DNA of 64,000 bases from Blepharisma stoltei. Its lineage: Eukaryota; Ciliophora; Heterotrichea; Heterotrichida; Blepharismidae. The notes under the pieces were generated by a model, which saw only the letters and a program-made list of their open reading frames with translations, was not told where the DNA came from and ran no database searches. The stretch covers positions 372,001 to 436,000 of the forward strand of contig CAJZBQ010000011.1 of NCBI GenBank assembly GCA_914767885.1. The letters are read 5' to 3'. Below, piece after piece: positions 20,486-32,430 of the stretch. Position 1 is the first letter of the stretch, and every line of letters begins with the position of its first letter. A program made the position numbers and the translations under genes.

Positions 20486-21496
20486 ATGGATTCATACATG
20501 AATTCTTCTTTTCATTCTCCTCGCACTATTTTACAAAAATTCATAAGCTTTACTCCAAAAAGCTCTATAGAACGAGAAGGTACAGCAGTGTCTACAAATT
20601 TTGACCAATTAAATGCTAGCACAAAATCAGAATTATCTCCATCTTCCCAATATGAAGAATCCACGATATCAAGGCTTCATTCCTCTTACAAGCAGCATGA
20701 CTATTGAATTGAAGAACAAAAATTTAGGAAATATTTATCGGAAAAACTTGCAATGCAGCAAAAGCCAAATATTAATAAAAATTCAAAAACATTGTATGCG
20801 TCGAAACTGAAGCCAATCTATCAAAGGATAAACGATGTGATTAAGCAAAGAGAAGTGATGCTAAATAAAATGCAAGAAGAGAGCGAAAATAAAAAGAAAG
20901 AACAGGAAGACAAAGAATGTACTTTTAGACCGAATAGCAGAAATAACACCCCTAAAAGAAATGAAAACAGAATCAATGAATCTTTTAATAGTCCAGGGAA
21001 GCTTGTTAATAGGAAAGTTGAACCAAAATTGACTGAAAACAATATAAACAAATCAAATATAGTTCAAAAGCAGCCTGATAAATTAAAGCAAGATAATAGA
21101 TCAGAAACTCCTAAAATAATAAGAAAAACACACGAAAATATAAGTATAGTAACCACAAAAACTGCTAAAAAGCTTCCTAAAACAATAAATAGATCAAAAA
21201 CACCTCAAACATTCCGAACTTCACCAGAGAAGAAAATGCAAACACACAGATTAAAAGCCCAAGCTGGATACTCGCCACATCCCACTACACTTTCTTTTTC
21301 TGAAGAATTTCAATTTTATTCCCCATCAAAGTCTCAATCTCCTTCCCCAATAAAATCCCGGCCAAAATCTCCTTCTCCAACTCCCCCAGAAAATATATTT
21401 TACAGTCTGCCTAAGTATTTGAGCAATTCTCCTTTACATTCACATGCTTATAAAATTGAAATTTCTTCTCTGAGTGCTTTAAAAAGTCCAAAATAA
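20486..21496 (+). CDS. basic, Ser/Pro-rich hypothetical protein
   Basis: 336 residues with one in-frame TGA (Trp, HDYWIEEQKF) at 20705. Asn/Lys/Ser/Pro-rich, with a helical stretch around LYASKLKPIYQRINDVIKQR and a C-terminal half rich in SPS and KSP-like sites (SPSKSQSPSPIKSRPKSPSP). The composition suggests a microtubule- or cytoskeleton-associated, phosphorylated protein. No family recognised. Confidence 0.7.
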
Positions 21497-21691
21497 AATT
21501 AATTAATTTCCTATGTATATTATTCTTTAATTATACCATATATAATTGATTGCATTAGATTTTTGGCTCTAATAATTTCATAAAATAAAAAAAAAATTAA
21601 ATTCTTTTTCATATATGCTCTATTATTTTTTATTTCTATGAAATTCATTATTCAATTCTTACTTTAAACTGAACCCCAACCGTTATTATAA

Positions 21692-24600
21692 ATGGGAGAA
21701 GAAGTTTTCGAAAGGGTGCTCCAAGACCTAAGCCTGGCGCCAACTGAATATGAAGCTCTAGAAAGAGACTTCCAAATCATGCTTCAAGAAATGCAAGGCG
21801 ACCAAACCCTAGAAAGGTTCAGACAAGAATATGAAAAACTCCACAGGACCCTTAAGCGTTCACATGAAATCGAAAAAAGACTCATAAAAAGATGCAGGGA
21901 GCTTAATAGAGACATACAATTAAATGCCAAAGGTGTTCAAGAGGTACTAAGAATTAGGATTAGGAATATTATAGCGCCTTCATATAGATGGCGCGCAATG
22001 CGCCATCTATAGGAAGGCGCTATAAAAGTCAGGCGTTAGCCATATTTGTGACGCAGTCACCAAAGACTCCCATACAGGAGGTTCTACCGCTTTTCGACTC
22101 CAGCCCAGAGGGTCTATCCCTTTTACGAGTGCCCTTCCGGTACATTTTGTCTCCTCCTTACCTTGAGGCTTCAGTCTTGAGTGGGCAGCTTATGGATTTC
22201 TGCCCAGTTTCTCGGTAGAGGAATGCTCATGGGTCCTCAGATCCAAAGGGCGTTGTCGAGCATCTCCATTTCACCACAGGAAAGCAGCCAAAACCTACCG
22301 GATACACATCTCTTGAGCCTGCACAGATTCTCGGTTCTGAGTCCTTCCCAGTTCCCCTAGCCATAAGATCCGGACTGCTGCACCAAGAGGGCAGGCTGAC
22401 ACGCGTCACAATTTTAATGTGTGTTCAAGATGCGCTAAGGATGGCACAAAAAGATAGCGAAAACATCAAGTCACTGAAAACTGAAGTTGAAAAAGCATGG
22501 AAATTAGTGGATTCTCATAAAGAAAAAGAAGAACGTAGTAAGCAGACCATTCATAACCTGAAGCAAGAAATTAGCCAGCTAGGCAAGATTGTGGAGCAAG
22601 GGTCAGGAATTTCTGTCAACCAGGAAAGCACGATTAAAGAGCTCATGGAAGAACGTGATAGACTTTTGTCAGAGCGAGAAGCTCAGGTTGCGAAACTTAC
22701 TAACCTGCATAATGAAAATTTTACTATTACAGACAAAGTCCATAAGCTAGAAAGCGAAATACTGGGACTTGACAGTGAAAAGAAAAACCTTAAAGACATT
22801 ATTTCTCAACATAGAAGTAACACAGAAAGAGAAGAAAGAAGAAGAAAAAGACTTGAAGGTGAGCTAGAACAAGCTACAAAAAAGCGAAATGAGCTGGAAT
22901 CTGATGTAAACGATAAAGAAAAACAACGAGAAGACTCCAAACAAGATCTAGATAAAATGATAGAAGAATGGGAAAACTTGAAAAAGAGTGTTATAGATAT
23001 TTCTAAACAAATACAAGAATGTAGAGACAACACTAAAAAAGTGGAAGTTGAGCAGAAAACACAAAGCGAGCTGAATAAACAATTAGAGCAAAACAGAAAA
23101 GAGAATGTAAGGATCCTTGAAGAGCTTGACATGAAAATTTTAGAGCTCAGAAAACAAAACCAGCAGCTCACAAGAGACATAATCAAGCAGAAAAAAACCA
23201 ATAAAAATCTCACAAATATCATAGGTGACGCCAATCTCCAAAAAGAATCAGCAAAGCAGAATATTTACAATCTTGGCAAAGTTATAGAAGCAGCCAAGCG
23301 TCAAGCTGAAGAAGACCGCAAAATCATCATTTCTTTACAAGATGACTTAAAAAAAATAGAAGACAATGTAAGAAATACAGAAGAAGACACTAAGAAAAAA
23401 CAAGAAGATATCAGCGAAAAAGCAAGAGCAGAAGAACATTTAAAGGCAGAAATTAAAGAAAAAGAAGAAGATGCTGCAAGACAATATCAAGATATTATAA
23501 GGCTGAGTAAAATTAAAGAAAAATTTGGAATTGAGGCAAGCCAGGCCAATGCAAAATATTTCCAATGCTTAGAAGAAGTCAAGCTGAAAAATAACTTAAT
23601 AGCTGAGCTGCAAAAGAAAAACTTAGAAGCAGAGTCAAGACTTAAACAGCAGCAAAACTTGTGTGAAGCGGTTAGAAGCGATAGAAACCTTTACTCGAAA
23701 AATTTGATTGAAAGCCAAGATATGATTGCTGAGCTAAGGAGAAATTTCAAAATTTATCATCATCAAATTGAGCAGCTAAAAGAAGAAATCGAAGCTAAAA
23801 CTGCAGATTTAAAGGAAAAACAGTCAAAATCTTCAAAACTTTCTGGACAAAATGAAGGAATCAAGCTAAACACTGAAAAAATACAAAAAGTTATAGAGCA
23901 GCTTACAAATAGAAAAAAGAATTTGGTCAATGAAGCAACGAAGCTTAAAGAAATCATTATCGCTGCAGATAAAGAGCGTGAAGCCCAAAAAGAGCAGTAT
24001 GAAAGGATCATCAATATGAGAGATTTGCTTGGGACTCAGCTTATAAGAAAAAATGACGAGTTAGCTCTTTTGTATGAAAAAATATGATTTTTCAGATAAA
24101 TTTACAAAAAATATTTTTTATAAAAATAAGGCAATACATATCATAATTCAGCATAAAAATCCAGCAAAGCGCATTAGCAAAGGGTGAAGTCATGTACCAA
24201 GAAAGGAACGGTGATATAAGGCTTCTTAAATTCAAAATCGCTGATTTGAATCGTGAGCTTGCCATTATTACCAAACAAGCTGGCGAGATTGAATCTCTCA
24301 AGCAACAAGTATTTTTGCTCGAAGAAGAGCTGCTGCAAGAAAGAACCAAAGTTAAAGCTCTATCAGAAGAATTAGAAAATTCTATGAACACTAACAGATA
24401 CCAAGAACTAGAAGGCAAAGACCCACCAGCTTTCGAACTAATTTCCAAAGTCGAAACCTTACAGCATCGTCTTATCTCTAAAACCGAACAAGTTGTCGAA
24501 CAAGATGTCCTTATCCAAGAAAAGAAAAAACTCCTTATAGAGCTTAACGAAATTTTAGAAAAACAGCCAGGTGTAGACGTCGCAAGAGAGTTGTCCTTCT

Positions 24601-24779
24601 ACAAGCAAAAATTAAGAGAAACCACCAGAAAAATGAAGAGCATTGCGAGTGAGCTGAATATGTTCCACTCACAAGTAAATGAATATAAAGAAGATATTGA
24701 AAGACAGACAAAGGAGCTGCAGGAGTATAAAAGGAAATATTATGAGAAGAAAAGGGCAGAAAGGGAGATGACTCAGTAA
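21692..24779 (+). CDS. CFAP58 (CCDC147-type) ciliary coiled-coil protein, two IESs
   Basis: 842 residues after removing a 488-bp insert (21948-22437) and a 71-bp IES (24083-24155). N-terminal YEALERDFQIMLQEM...YEKLHRTLKRSHEIEKRLIKRCRELN, then EKAWKLVDSHKEKEERSKQTI and LGKIVEQGSG match CFAP58 closely, as do LLYEKIKIQQSALAKGEVMY and YQERNGDIRLLK near residue 630-660. Length agrees with the human protein (about 870). CFAP58 is an axonemal component linked to the central apparatus and radial-spoke region. The stop lies 17 bp from the convergent DTW gene. Confidence 0.92.
21948..22437 (-). mobile_element. GC-rich retroposon-like insert/IES in CFAP58
   Basis: GC-rich island with a simple-repeat edge (ATTAGGATTAGGA) on the left. 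The words GTGTTCAAGA and CTAAG occur in the same order on both sides (21934 and 22422), i.e. a target duplication of about 20 bp with a few mismatches. The TA inside CTAAG (21948-21949, 22436-22437) allows a 488-bp removal that restores GVQEVLRMAQKDSE. Homologous to the 8.2-kb island. Confidence 0.8.
24083..24155. mobile_element. short IES, 71 bp, in CFAP58
   Basis: TA at 24083-24084 and 24154-24155. The insert contains an in-frame TAA. Excision gives LLYEKIKIQQSALAKG, which is the conserved CFAP58 sequence. Confidence 0.92.
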
Positions 24780-24796
24780 GCTAAGATTGTTTTTAA

Positions 24797-25567
24797 TTAT
24801 TTTTCGTAATGGTCGTCTTGTTCTAGCTGTGAAAGGAGGACACATTTATTTTTTTGTCGTAGGGAGGCTTTGTCTTTGAGCATGAAAGCTTCTTTCATGG
24901 CAGATTCTACGTTGTGACCTAGGAGCTGTAAAAATAAGGCTGCACATTCTAAAGTAAATTGTTGATGTTTGAATAAATTATTAAACTTATTATTATTTCT
25001 CTTATTAGACTAAGCATTAAAATTAATTAGATAAAGATTACATAGATTTGTGTTATTAGACTGACGTTTACTCATAATAAGTGATGGCTTTGGCGCCGTT
25101 AGCTGAACTCGTGGTATCATTTTTGGGATCACCTTATTCAGCTTTTTCCCTTGAGCTCACGTAGAATCTAACAGCACTGCTTTAATGGGAAGATCCATGT
25201 CCAAGCTATTTTTCCATTCATCAAACGAAATAGATTTCTCTCCAGGATACAAAACACATGAATTTACCCCATCCTTCATTTCTTCTAATAGCCTATTTTT
25301 ATCATCATCTAACCCATGAATATACAAACCTGTGTTATTTGGAAGCATTTTTTTAATTATGCATCCTGTGTTAGATGTTTTCTTGTACTCTTTGTAATGC
25401 ATAAATACCTTAAGCTCAATGTTTGGAATATTCTCAAGAGGAGTAAGCTTTTTGCATATGCAATATTCATGTAAAACCCAACAATTTGGACATCACCTTT
25501 CTGCTTTTTTAGCTTCCACTGAGTCTATATACTGCCGCACATAATAGTCGTTCCCAAGATGCTCCAT
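24797..25567 (-). CDS. DTW-domain protein (tRNA-Uridine aminocarboxypropyltransferase family)
   Basis: 239 residues after removal of a 51-bp IES and with UGA as Trp. N-terminal zinc-ribbon-like RWCPNCWVLHEYCICKKL, then LYPGEKSISFDEWKN and the family signature LDSTWAQGKKL (the Trp of the DTW motif is encoded by the TGA at 25157), then RVQLTAPKPS. DTWD proteins transfer the aminocarboxypropyl group of SAM to uridine in tRNA. The last part (ECAALFLQLLGHNVESAMKEAF) is the usual C-terminal helix pair. The start is 21 bp from the MON2 stop. Confidence 0.85.
25003..25055. mobile_element. very short IES, 51 bp, in the DTW gene
   Basis: TTATTAGACT occurs at 25002-25011 and 25053-25062. Removing one copy plus the 41 bp between joins MSKRQSN to KRNNNKFNNLF and restores the frame (76 codons to the stop). 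TA is present in the repeat. Confidence 0.88.
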
Positions 25568-25588
25568 TTATTTATAAATAATAATTAA

Positions 25589-28500
25589 CTACATATGTCT
25601 TGCAACTTCAAGGAAAATCTGTTTCAATGCTTCTTTTATTTCGGCTTCCTTCGCGGTAATAAGCTCACAGAGCTGTGGGAAGAGCTCAATTAAATGAGAC
25701 TTCGGACCAGGACGTGACAAAACTCCTTGTGGAATTTCCAGCTTTTTAAGAGCTTGGAGTACTTCTAGGAGCTCAACAAGTCTTCCTTTCGGCAGTGGCA
25801 TTTGCCCCATCATTCTTTCCTCATTTGCAAATCTTTTTAACAAATCTTTACATCTTGAAATTAAAACTGGAGTAATTCTTTTAGCTATTTTTAAGTTCAA
25901 AGGCTCTTCAGCGACTGATTTCTTCTCGTCTTCTTCTTGTGTGGCTGGTCTTGATCTTGATAAGTCAAATAGCCCAGACAAGCATACAGAGCTCAATGAG
26001 TTTTGGAATGATAATTCTTGAGAATGGAAAGCTCTGTAGTAGTTATCGCAGCACGCGTCTAATAAAGATACAAGCTTCCATTGAATTTGTGGCTGCAGAT
26101 GCATTGAGGCTGGTATCATGCTTTTTTTGACGAATTCCATTATTTTTATGTCTAGGGATTCACCAAGTCTGACAATTTCTTCTAACCCCCCCCCCCCCCT
26201 CCGTGAGCGAACAAAACCATTAGAAAAATCGCCATTTTTTTTGACCAAAAACCCACCCTCCGTGAGTGAACAAAAATTTTTTTAATAGAAAAAATTTTAA
26301 TGGAAAAAAATTTTGATATATAAAGTGATAATTAGTATAATGAAATCTAGAGCTAATTCTGTTTAATTTTAAACAAATTGCGTTTTAAAACATAAATTTT
26401 GCAAATTAAATTAATATTTGCTTCCCAATTTTTGCAAATTAGGATTTTTTTAAATTTCGAAAAAAATATTTTTTATAAAATTTATATATAATTTTTTTTT
26501 AAAAAAAAAAATTAACCCCCCCTCCGTGAGCGAACAAAATTTTTTTGTTCGCTCACGGAGGGGGGGGGGGAGTAAGTTTATTTTGCTGAGCTGAGAAATG
26601 GTTCTTTCGCTGGGATTAAGTAAATGTTCAAGAACGTCTAGCATTAATTCCCAACAGTCTAGTTTCATAATGAAAGGCAGCAGCTCTAAAAAGCTTTCTC
26701 CAACTACATACCAAAGTGGCTGAGCTCCTTTACAGGTAACATTCATCAGCAGAATAGCTTCATTTGAGAAGCGCAGTGTCAATAAATTCTGATATGTCTT
26801 TAGAATTTCTACAATTACAGGAATTAGGCAAGAATATTCTTTCGCCGCAATATTTTGCAAAACCAACATAGCTTTTCTACAAACTGCGTCTGAATGGGAA
26901 TCTTGGTTATCATACTTGCAGAACCTCAGTATAAAATACAAATAAGACGTCAAAGAGATATCATTCACTATTAAAGTTTCTGATAATTTATCAATAAAAT
27001 CAAAAACTTCTCGCTGCTCAGGCAGCAGCCTACAGTTTGACAAAGTGGCTTCAAATTTGCTGGCTTCTAGTAAAGAATTTAATAAAATAAATAAATTTGT
27101 CAAGCATTTTTCTTGGAAAGGTTCTTGGCTTTTTGACGAATAAATTTGTGTTAAATCTTCAAGGATAATGGAAATTAATTTTGTAGGGATATTTATTTTA
27201 GAAACCTGAAGCCTGTTTGACAAAGTTGTAAAGATTTCTCAGCTGGAGCTTCATTTGGCGAAAAATAGTTCGCTTACTTTGCTGCAGCTTAGGAGTTCTC
27301 TTACAGCTTTTAGCACAGCTGTTATTATATTGGTTGTCCCATTATGGATTCCTTCTTTAAGCCTTAATATAAGCACGTCCCAATTTTTTTTGACGCTGGC
27401 CTGCTCTAGCACTTTTTCTTCATTTCTTTCTAAATTCGCTAGATAGGTTCTGAATAGTTTTCCAAGATTTTGGGTGAAAATATGGTAGGTTTCTTCTCAT
27501 TGTTTTTCTAATGTGTCTCTTGAATGATGGACAATGATTTTATCACCTTTTAATAACTGATTTTCACTTTTTCCTGCAAATTTAGGGGTTTCACTAACTA
27601 TAGGATGGGCTAGGTCTGTAGGGATAGCAATTTGCAGCTTTTTCTTGCCAGGTCGTGAAGGCTGCTCAGCTCCATCTTTTGTGGTACCAAATGCAGGCTG
27701 TTCAAGAATAGGGACTTCTTGGGTAATTGTAGCGTGTTGAAAGTAAGTAGTAGAAATCCTTTGTAAAAGGCTTAAAATAATATCATGCATCAGCCGCTGC
27801 CATGCAGTCGACGATAGACAAGCTCCATGCGTAGTTAATGCTACATGTAAAGAATGAATAGCGGAATGCCTCACCTCAGGCCTGGAATCTTCACCAAGTA
27901 CTTTAAGCTCTCCTAATATAAGCCACCACAAGTTTTCTTCGTCTCTACCAACCCTTCCTAAATAATCTGCAACATTTCAATACATCCCTACAGCAGAAAT
28001 AGCTTGGTTTATATCTCCAGACTGGTATGCAAATTTTGATATACAAGAAATAAGCTTTTCTAAGGAAGGCAGAAGATTTTCGTTCTGCAAGAAATCGTTT
28101 ACAATAAGCTGCAAACATTTAAAGCCTATTGCAGCTTGGGTGTTTACATCAAGTCTTGATAGGATAAAAAGTAGCATCCCCCAGCCAGTTTTGTCAAGTT
28201 GGCCTCCACAGGACTGCAAAATACTAAAAAGGGCTTGAAAAACTGCTTCTTGGGTGTCTGCAAAACCAGAGCCTGAAAGATCATGTAAGCTGAGGAAAAG
28301 CGTTCTCTGCCAGTTTTTCCATTTTTCTAGCTCTGGCGGTGGAGGATAGTCTACGAAATGCTTAAAGACCTTTATAAGAATTCTTGATAGTGAATTAATG
28401 CCCATAACTCTAATATCAGCATACTTTGAATTGCAAATGCAGTCTAAATATGCAGCAAGATTTTCCCAAAATAAAGTAATTCTATTTAAATTTGTCTGTG

Positions 28501-30433
28501 CGACCACAATCATTTTTTCCAAGCCAAAAACTTTCATCCCGTTTAATTTTTTCTCAGATGTCGCTAATGTTTCCATAAACTCCAATGTCAATTGTCCAAG
28601 CGCTGAAACAAGGTCTAAAAGTGTGGAATCTGGCCAAATGTGGGTATTGGAAAACAAACTTTCTAAGGCTGAGCCTAAAATTTGTATATCACTGGTGTGG
28701 TTTGCGTCGTCTGACTTAGTGGAGGTATTTAATATAAAGTCAAGCTTATGCAGAGTATCTAGGACTCGATGCCACGCTTTTACGTCTAAAATGCAGCCGA
28801 GGCAGTGAGTTATATTAAATAGAGTTTTGCATGTGTAAATGTTTTTAAAAGACAGTGGGGTGTTTGGAGCTGGCAAACAAAATTGAGAAAGTGAAGCTAA
28901 AAAGGCTTCTCTAGCTTGAGAAAGGTTTAAAGTCCCTGAGATGTTGATAAGAGACTGATAGCTGTTAAGCATTAGCTGCAATAATGACTCATCTGTACAG
29001 TTAGAGACCATAATACTTAGTATAGGCAATAGTGGTTTTCATAATGCAGATAGCATTCCTTCTACAATGATTTGTTCAGGAAGCAAGGGAAACTGAGTCA
29101 TTTCTCCTAAGGTAACCCCACTTTTTTCTGTTAGCATTGATAGGGAATCCACCCACTTATTAGTGATATCAGCAATAAGCTTTATTTTCGCTTTCAAATT
29201 TCCAGACAAATTTGGGTCATTATTTCTAGCAAAAGTTTCATGGCTGACTCTGCTCAACGTGTCAAGGATTTTTGTATACAAATTACCTTGCTCGAATATT
29301 TTTTTCAATAAACTTGCATTGCTTGTTATATTTGATAAAGCTTCTAAGCATGCTAATTGCTGCCACTCTTGAATCCTTCTGTTTTCAGCCAGCTTTGCAA
29401 TAGATCCTATCATATCAAAGCCTTGCCCTGTTATATCTACGACTAATACGGCACATCTGATACTTTTCCCTCCAATGCTTTCGTCAATATCTTCAACTAA
29501 ATAATTTTGAAGCCAGCTACCTGAAACATGTTCCAAAATCTTCAAAAATTCTGGCAGTTTTTTAAATGATTCTTTAGAAAACTCCAAAACTCCGACCATC
29601 AGGCCAATTCCTTCACTTCTCATTTTTTGAGGGTCTCCATTTCAAAGTTTATGGCTTCCTCCTGCTAATTCTGTGATATTTCTGAATAACTTTAATGAGC
29701 TTTCAAATATTGATTTTGTCTCAAAGCTTTCTTTTCTTTCTTCTTGTGAGGCTGAAGCACAGAGTGTTAGCTTATCAAAGGAAACGTTGATTAATTGTCG
29801 CAATGTGGCAGATGCTGTATTTTTGACCAGGTTTGATCGGGAATTTTCTAAGACTATACAGAGTTTTCATATGTTGGAAATTATATGCAGTAGTAAATTG
29901 ATGATATATTTAAAGACTAAAACACGATCTTAATAGCAAATTATTATAAAAAATTTATTTTAGTTTAAATTTAACCTGAAAGAGCTTACTTTTTGCGCTA
30001 AATAAGAATTTTTTTCAATAGTATAATAAATTTATGAATAAAAATCAAAAAGGCATAAATCTTCAGTCAAAATTATATGTTGAGGATTTAAAACAAGCAT
30101 AAGGGTCTGCAAAGTTCGGAGTTGAACTGACTCATCAGAAGTCTCTTGGCCTACATTGGAGAGGAATTCTAATGCAGAGAGGATTGAGATGCTGTCAAGG
30201 ATTTGAAAATTTAGCAGTCTTTGAAGGATTCCGATTGCTTGGACTTGCAACTTGGGTAAAGCTGACCCTCGTACAGATTCAATTGCTTTTAAAATTGGGT
30301 CGATTGGGACATTAGGTGATTGGCGGAGAGCTCCTATTGCACGCTCAACAGTTTCTTTTATGCCTGATTGACGCTTTTTAGCTTCATTTGCAAGAGCTCT
30401 TAAATCATTTTCCAAGAGATCAGCTGCACTCAT
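25589..30433 (-). CDS. MON2 homologue (DCB/HUS, Arf-GEF-like without Sec7)
   Basis: 1438 residues after removal of IESs at 26183-26574 and 29918-30057 and with Trp at several TGAs. Start MSAADLLENDLRALANEAKK, then a DCB-type helical repeat, DITGQGFDMIGSIAK, HCLGCILDVKAWHRVLDTL, ISAVGMYWNVADYLGR and IIVHHSRDTLEKQW, all in the order of animal MON2. MON2 is a large Golgi/endosome scaffold related to BIG/GBF Arf-GEFs but lacking the Sec7 domain. Shorter than the human protein (about 1,700). The start at 30431-30433 is preferred over the upstream ATG at 30547 because it aligns with the family start. Confidence 0.88.
26183..26574. mobile_element. BogoMITE IES in MON2, 390 bp
   Basis: Intact element nearly identical to that at 14828. 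Excision gives LSKINLEEIVRLGESL in frame. Confidence 0.95.
29918..30057. mobile_element. IES, 138 bp, in MON2
   Basis: TA at 29918-29919 and 30056-30057; AT-rich, with no MITE ends. It has several in-frame stops. Excision gives ILTEDLVFKYIINLLLHI, in frame. Confidence 0.82.
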
Positions 30434-30899
30434 TTTATTAATTGAAATTGAAGAATTTAAATAATGTTGCAGCTTGAAGACAAAATTTAAATTAAATTTA
30501 TAAAAGCAAAGATAATCTATTAGAGATTGATTTTTTATAATATGCAAAGAGCCACTAGTAAGAATGAGTAGAAATTATTTATTAATAAATAACACTGGCA
30601 TTTTAATATTTTTTAATAAAAAGTAAAGAGCAAATCTAAATACTTGCTCAGATCATGAATCTGCTTAATTTGTTTATCTTTATAAATATCACATTTGCAT
30701 ATAAGAAATAAATTTAAAATTATGATAATAATAAGTGCATAGTTATTTAAATCGTATAGCAAGTAAAAGTTTTATGCCACTAAATCTTTATTAGATTAAT
30801 TTTGATTAATTCAATTTTAATCAATTGTTACCTTTAATACACTCATAAGTTCTTAAGCACTTAAATTTGATAAATAGGCTCCAAATCTTACCAAAACCT
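30434..30899. other. 5' spacer of MON2, nothing recognised
   Basis: AT-rich; no frame or repeat end seen before the MITE at 30900. Confidence 0.45.
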
Positions 30900-31258
30900 T
30901 ACTCCCCCCCCTCGAAGTTCGACCAAGATTTTTTTGGTCGAACTTCGAGGGGGTTAAAAAAAATATATAGAGAATTTTTTTTATATAATTTAAAAAAAAA
31001 AAAAATTTATCATATTCTTCTGTATGGTTGAGAGGGTGTAAGGGTTAGGAAAAATAGTGCAAGATGGTTTTGTAACGCTTTTTTAGAACTTGAATACAAA
31101 AATCGCAAGCTCACCCCACATAGTTAAAAATTTTGAAAAATTGCTTATTTTCCTAGGAAATTTATATAGGTCTTGGTCGAACTTTGAGGGGGGTTAATTT
31201 TCAAAAAAATAGGAATTTTCCCTATATCTTGGCCGAACTTCGAGCGGGGGGGGAGTTA
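30900..31258. mobile_element. MITE family 3 (CGAAGTTCGACCAAG ends)
   Basis: TA-ACTCCCCCCC at left, GGGGGGAGTTA at right, same G/C run as the pogo MITEs. Subterminal motif is CTCGAAGTTCGACCAAG, present as a hairpin at the left end and in two spaced copies toward the right, the same architecture as BogoMITE with a different motif. No coding capacity. Confidence 0.82.
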
Positions 31259-31325
31259 ATAATTCTCATATAAAATAAAATTCATCATTTCTCTCTAAGA
31301 ATTAAAAATACCTACCAAGAAGAAA

Positions 31326-31501
31326 TATAGGTTTTTTCCCTATATAGCCCGATAAGGGCCGTGGGTTCTCCGTGGAATCCCTCTGCTGGTTGAACCAACC
31401 AGTGAATTGGTCAAACCAAGGCACTGAGTTTGGTTTGACCAAAGAGAGATTCCACGTAGAACCAACAGCCCTTATCATGCCATATAGGGAAAACACCTAT
31501 A
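31326..31501. mobile_element. foldback IES candidate, 172 bp
   Basis: TATAGGTTTTTTCCCTATAT at left is inverted at right (ATATAGGGAAAACACCTATA). The inverted repeat continues through AAGGGC, GTGGAATC and GGT(C/T)(A/G)AACCA to the tip. It ends 8 bp before the proteasome gene start, so it sits in the 5' leader. Confidence 0.8.
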
Positions 31502-31509
31502 ATCATAAA

Positions 31510-32121
31510 ATGGACACTATCTTCGGGTTTGTAGGTGCAGACTTTGCTCTATTAGGTGCTGATCGCTCAACCAATTTTTCTATAGTGAGGCTTACAGACA
31601 CTGAAGACAAAATTTTTTCTCTAGACAACAACAAGCTTTTGGCAACAGCTGGGGATCCTAATCTTAGATCTGATTTCGGAAGTTTAATGCAGAAGAACGT
31701 TCATTTATATCATCTCCGAAATGGAGTCAAATTAAGCACTCATGGGACAGCAAATTTTATAAGAACAACAGTCGCAGAAGGGCTCAGAAAAAGTCCATCT
31801 TATACTGATATGCTATTAGCAGGCTTTGACGAAAGTGGACCTTCACTTTATTATCTTGATTATTTAGGAGTAGTTCAAAAAATTCGTGTAGGATCCCACG
31901 GGCATGCTGGTTCTTTTATTCTTGGACTTTTAGATAATTGGTGGGGTCCTGTAAGTTTTATGTAGAATATCACTCTTGATGAAGCTAAAGAAATTGCGAA
32001 AAAATGCGTAAATGAAGTGAAAACTAGATTTTTAGTTGCACAGCCAGAATTTATAATCAAAGTTGTGGATAGGGTAAGAAATATTTAGAATGGGATCACA
32101 GAATTAGATTTATCAGCTTAA
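31510..32121 (+). CDS. 20S proteasome subunit beta type-2 (beta-4)
   Basis: 193 residues after splicing two 15-nt introns (31951-31965 and 32074-32088). MDTIFGFVGADFALLGADRS, LMQKNVHLYHLRNG, LLAGFDESGPSLYYLDYLG and the rejoined ITLDEAKEIAKKCVNEVKTRF and VVDRNGITELDLSA match PSMB2 along the full length. It lacks the catalytic N-terminal Thr, as expected for this non-catalytic beta subunit. A foldback element lies immediately upstream. Confidence 0.93.
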
Positions 32122-32430
32122 ATAAAGGGTAAATCTTATTTGATCTGACAGCTAAATATGCATAATTAGCAGTAATTTATCTAAAATCATAATAAATCAA
32201 AACAAAAACCATTAAATTTTTCATGGTTAAAAAAATAGACCAAGCAATTGTCCTATTCCCATATATTTCATATCAAAAATTATGCCCTAAATAAAGATAT
32301 TACTTAAAATCAAGTCTTAAAAAATATGGAAATTAAATATTGTTAAATTTAAACGACAAAAAAAATTCTGATAGAAATCTAAGAATCCTTCTAATATTTT
32401 ATCTTTATATTTGCCGCGAAAATATAAAAA
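32122..32430. other. tandem intergenic spacer
   Basis: AT-rich spacer between two plus-strand genes; nothing recognised. Confidence 0.45.

Noticed and set aside
26183-26574. CRISPR-like repeats from the recurring GTGAGCGAACAAAA motif
   Set aside because: Motifs are inverted and subterminal within MITEs, not evenly spaced direct repeats with unique spacers, and the genome is eukaryotic.
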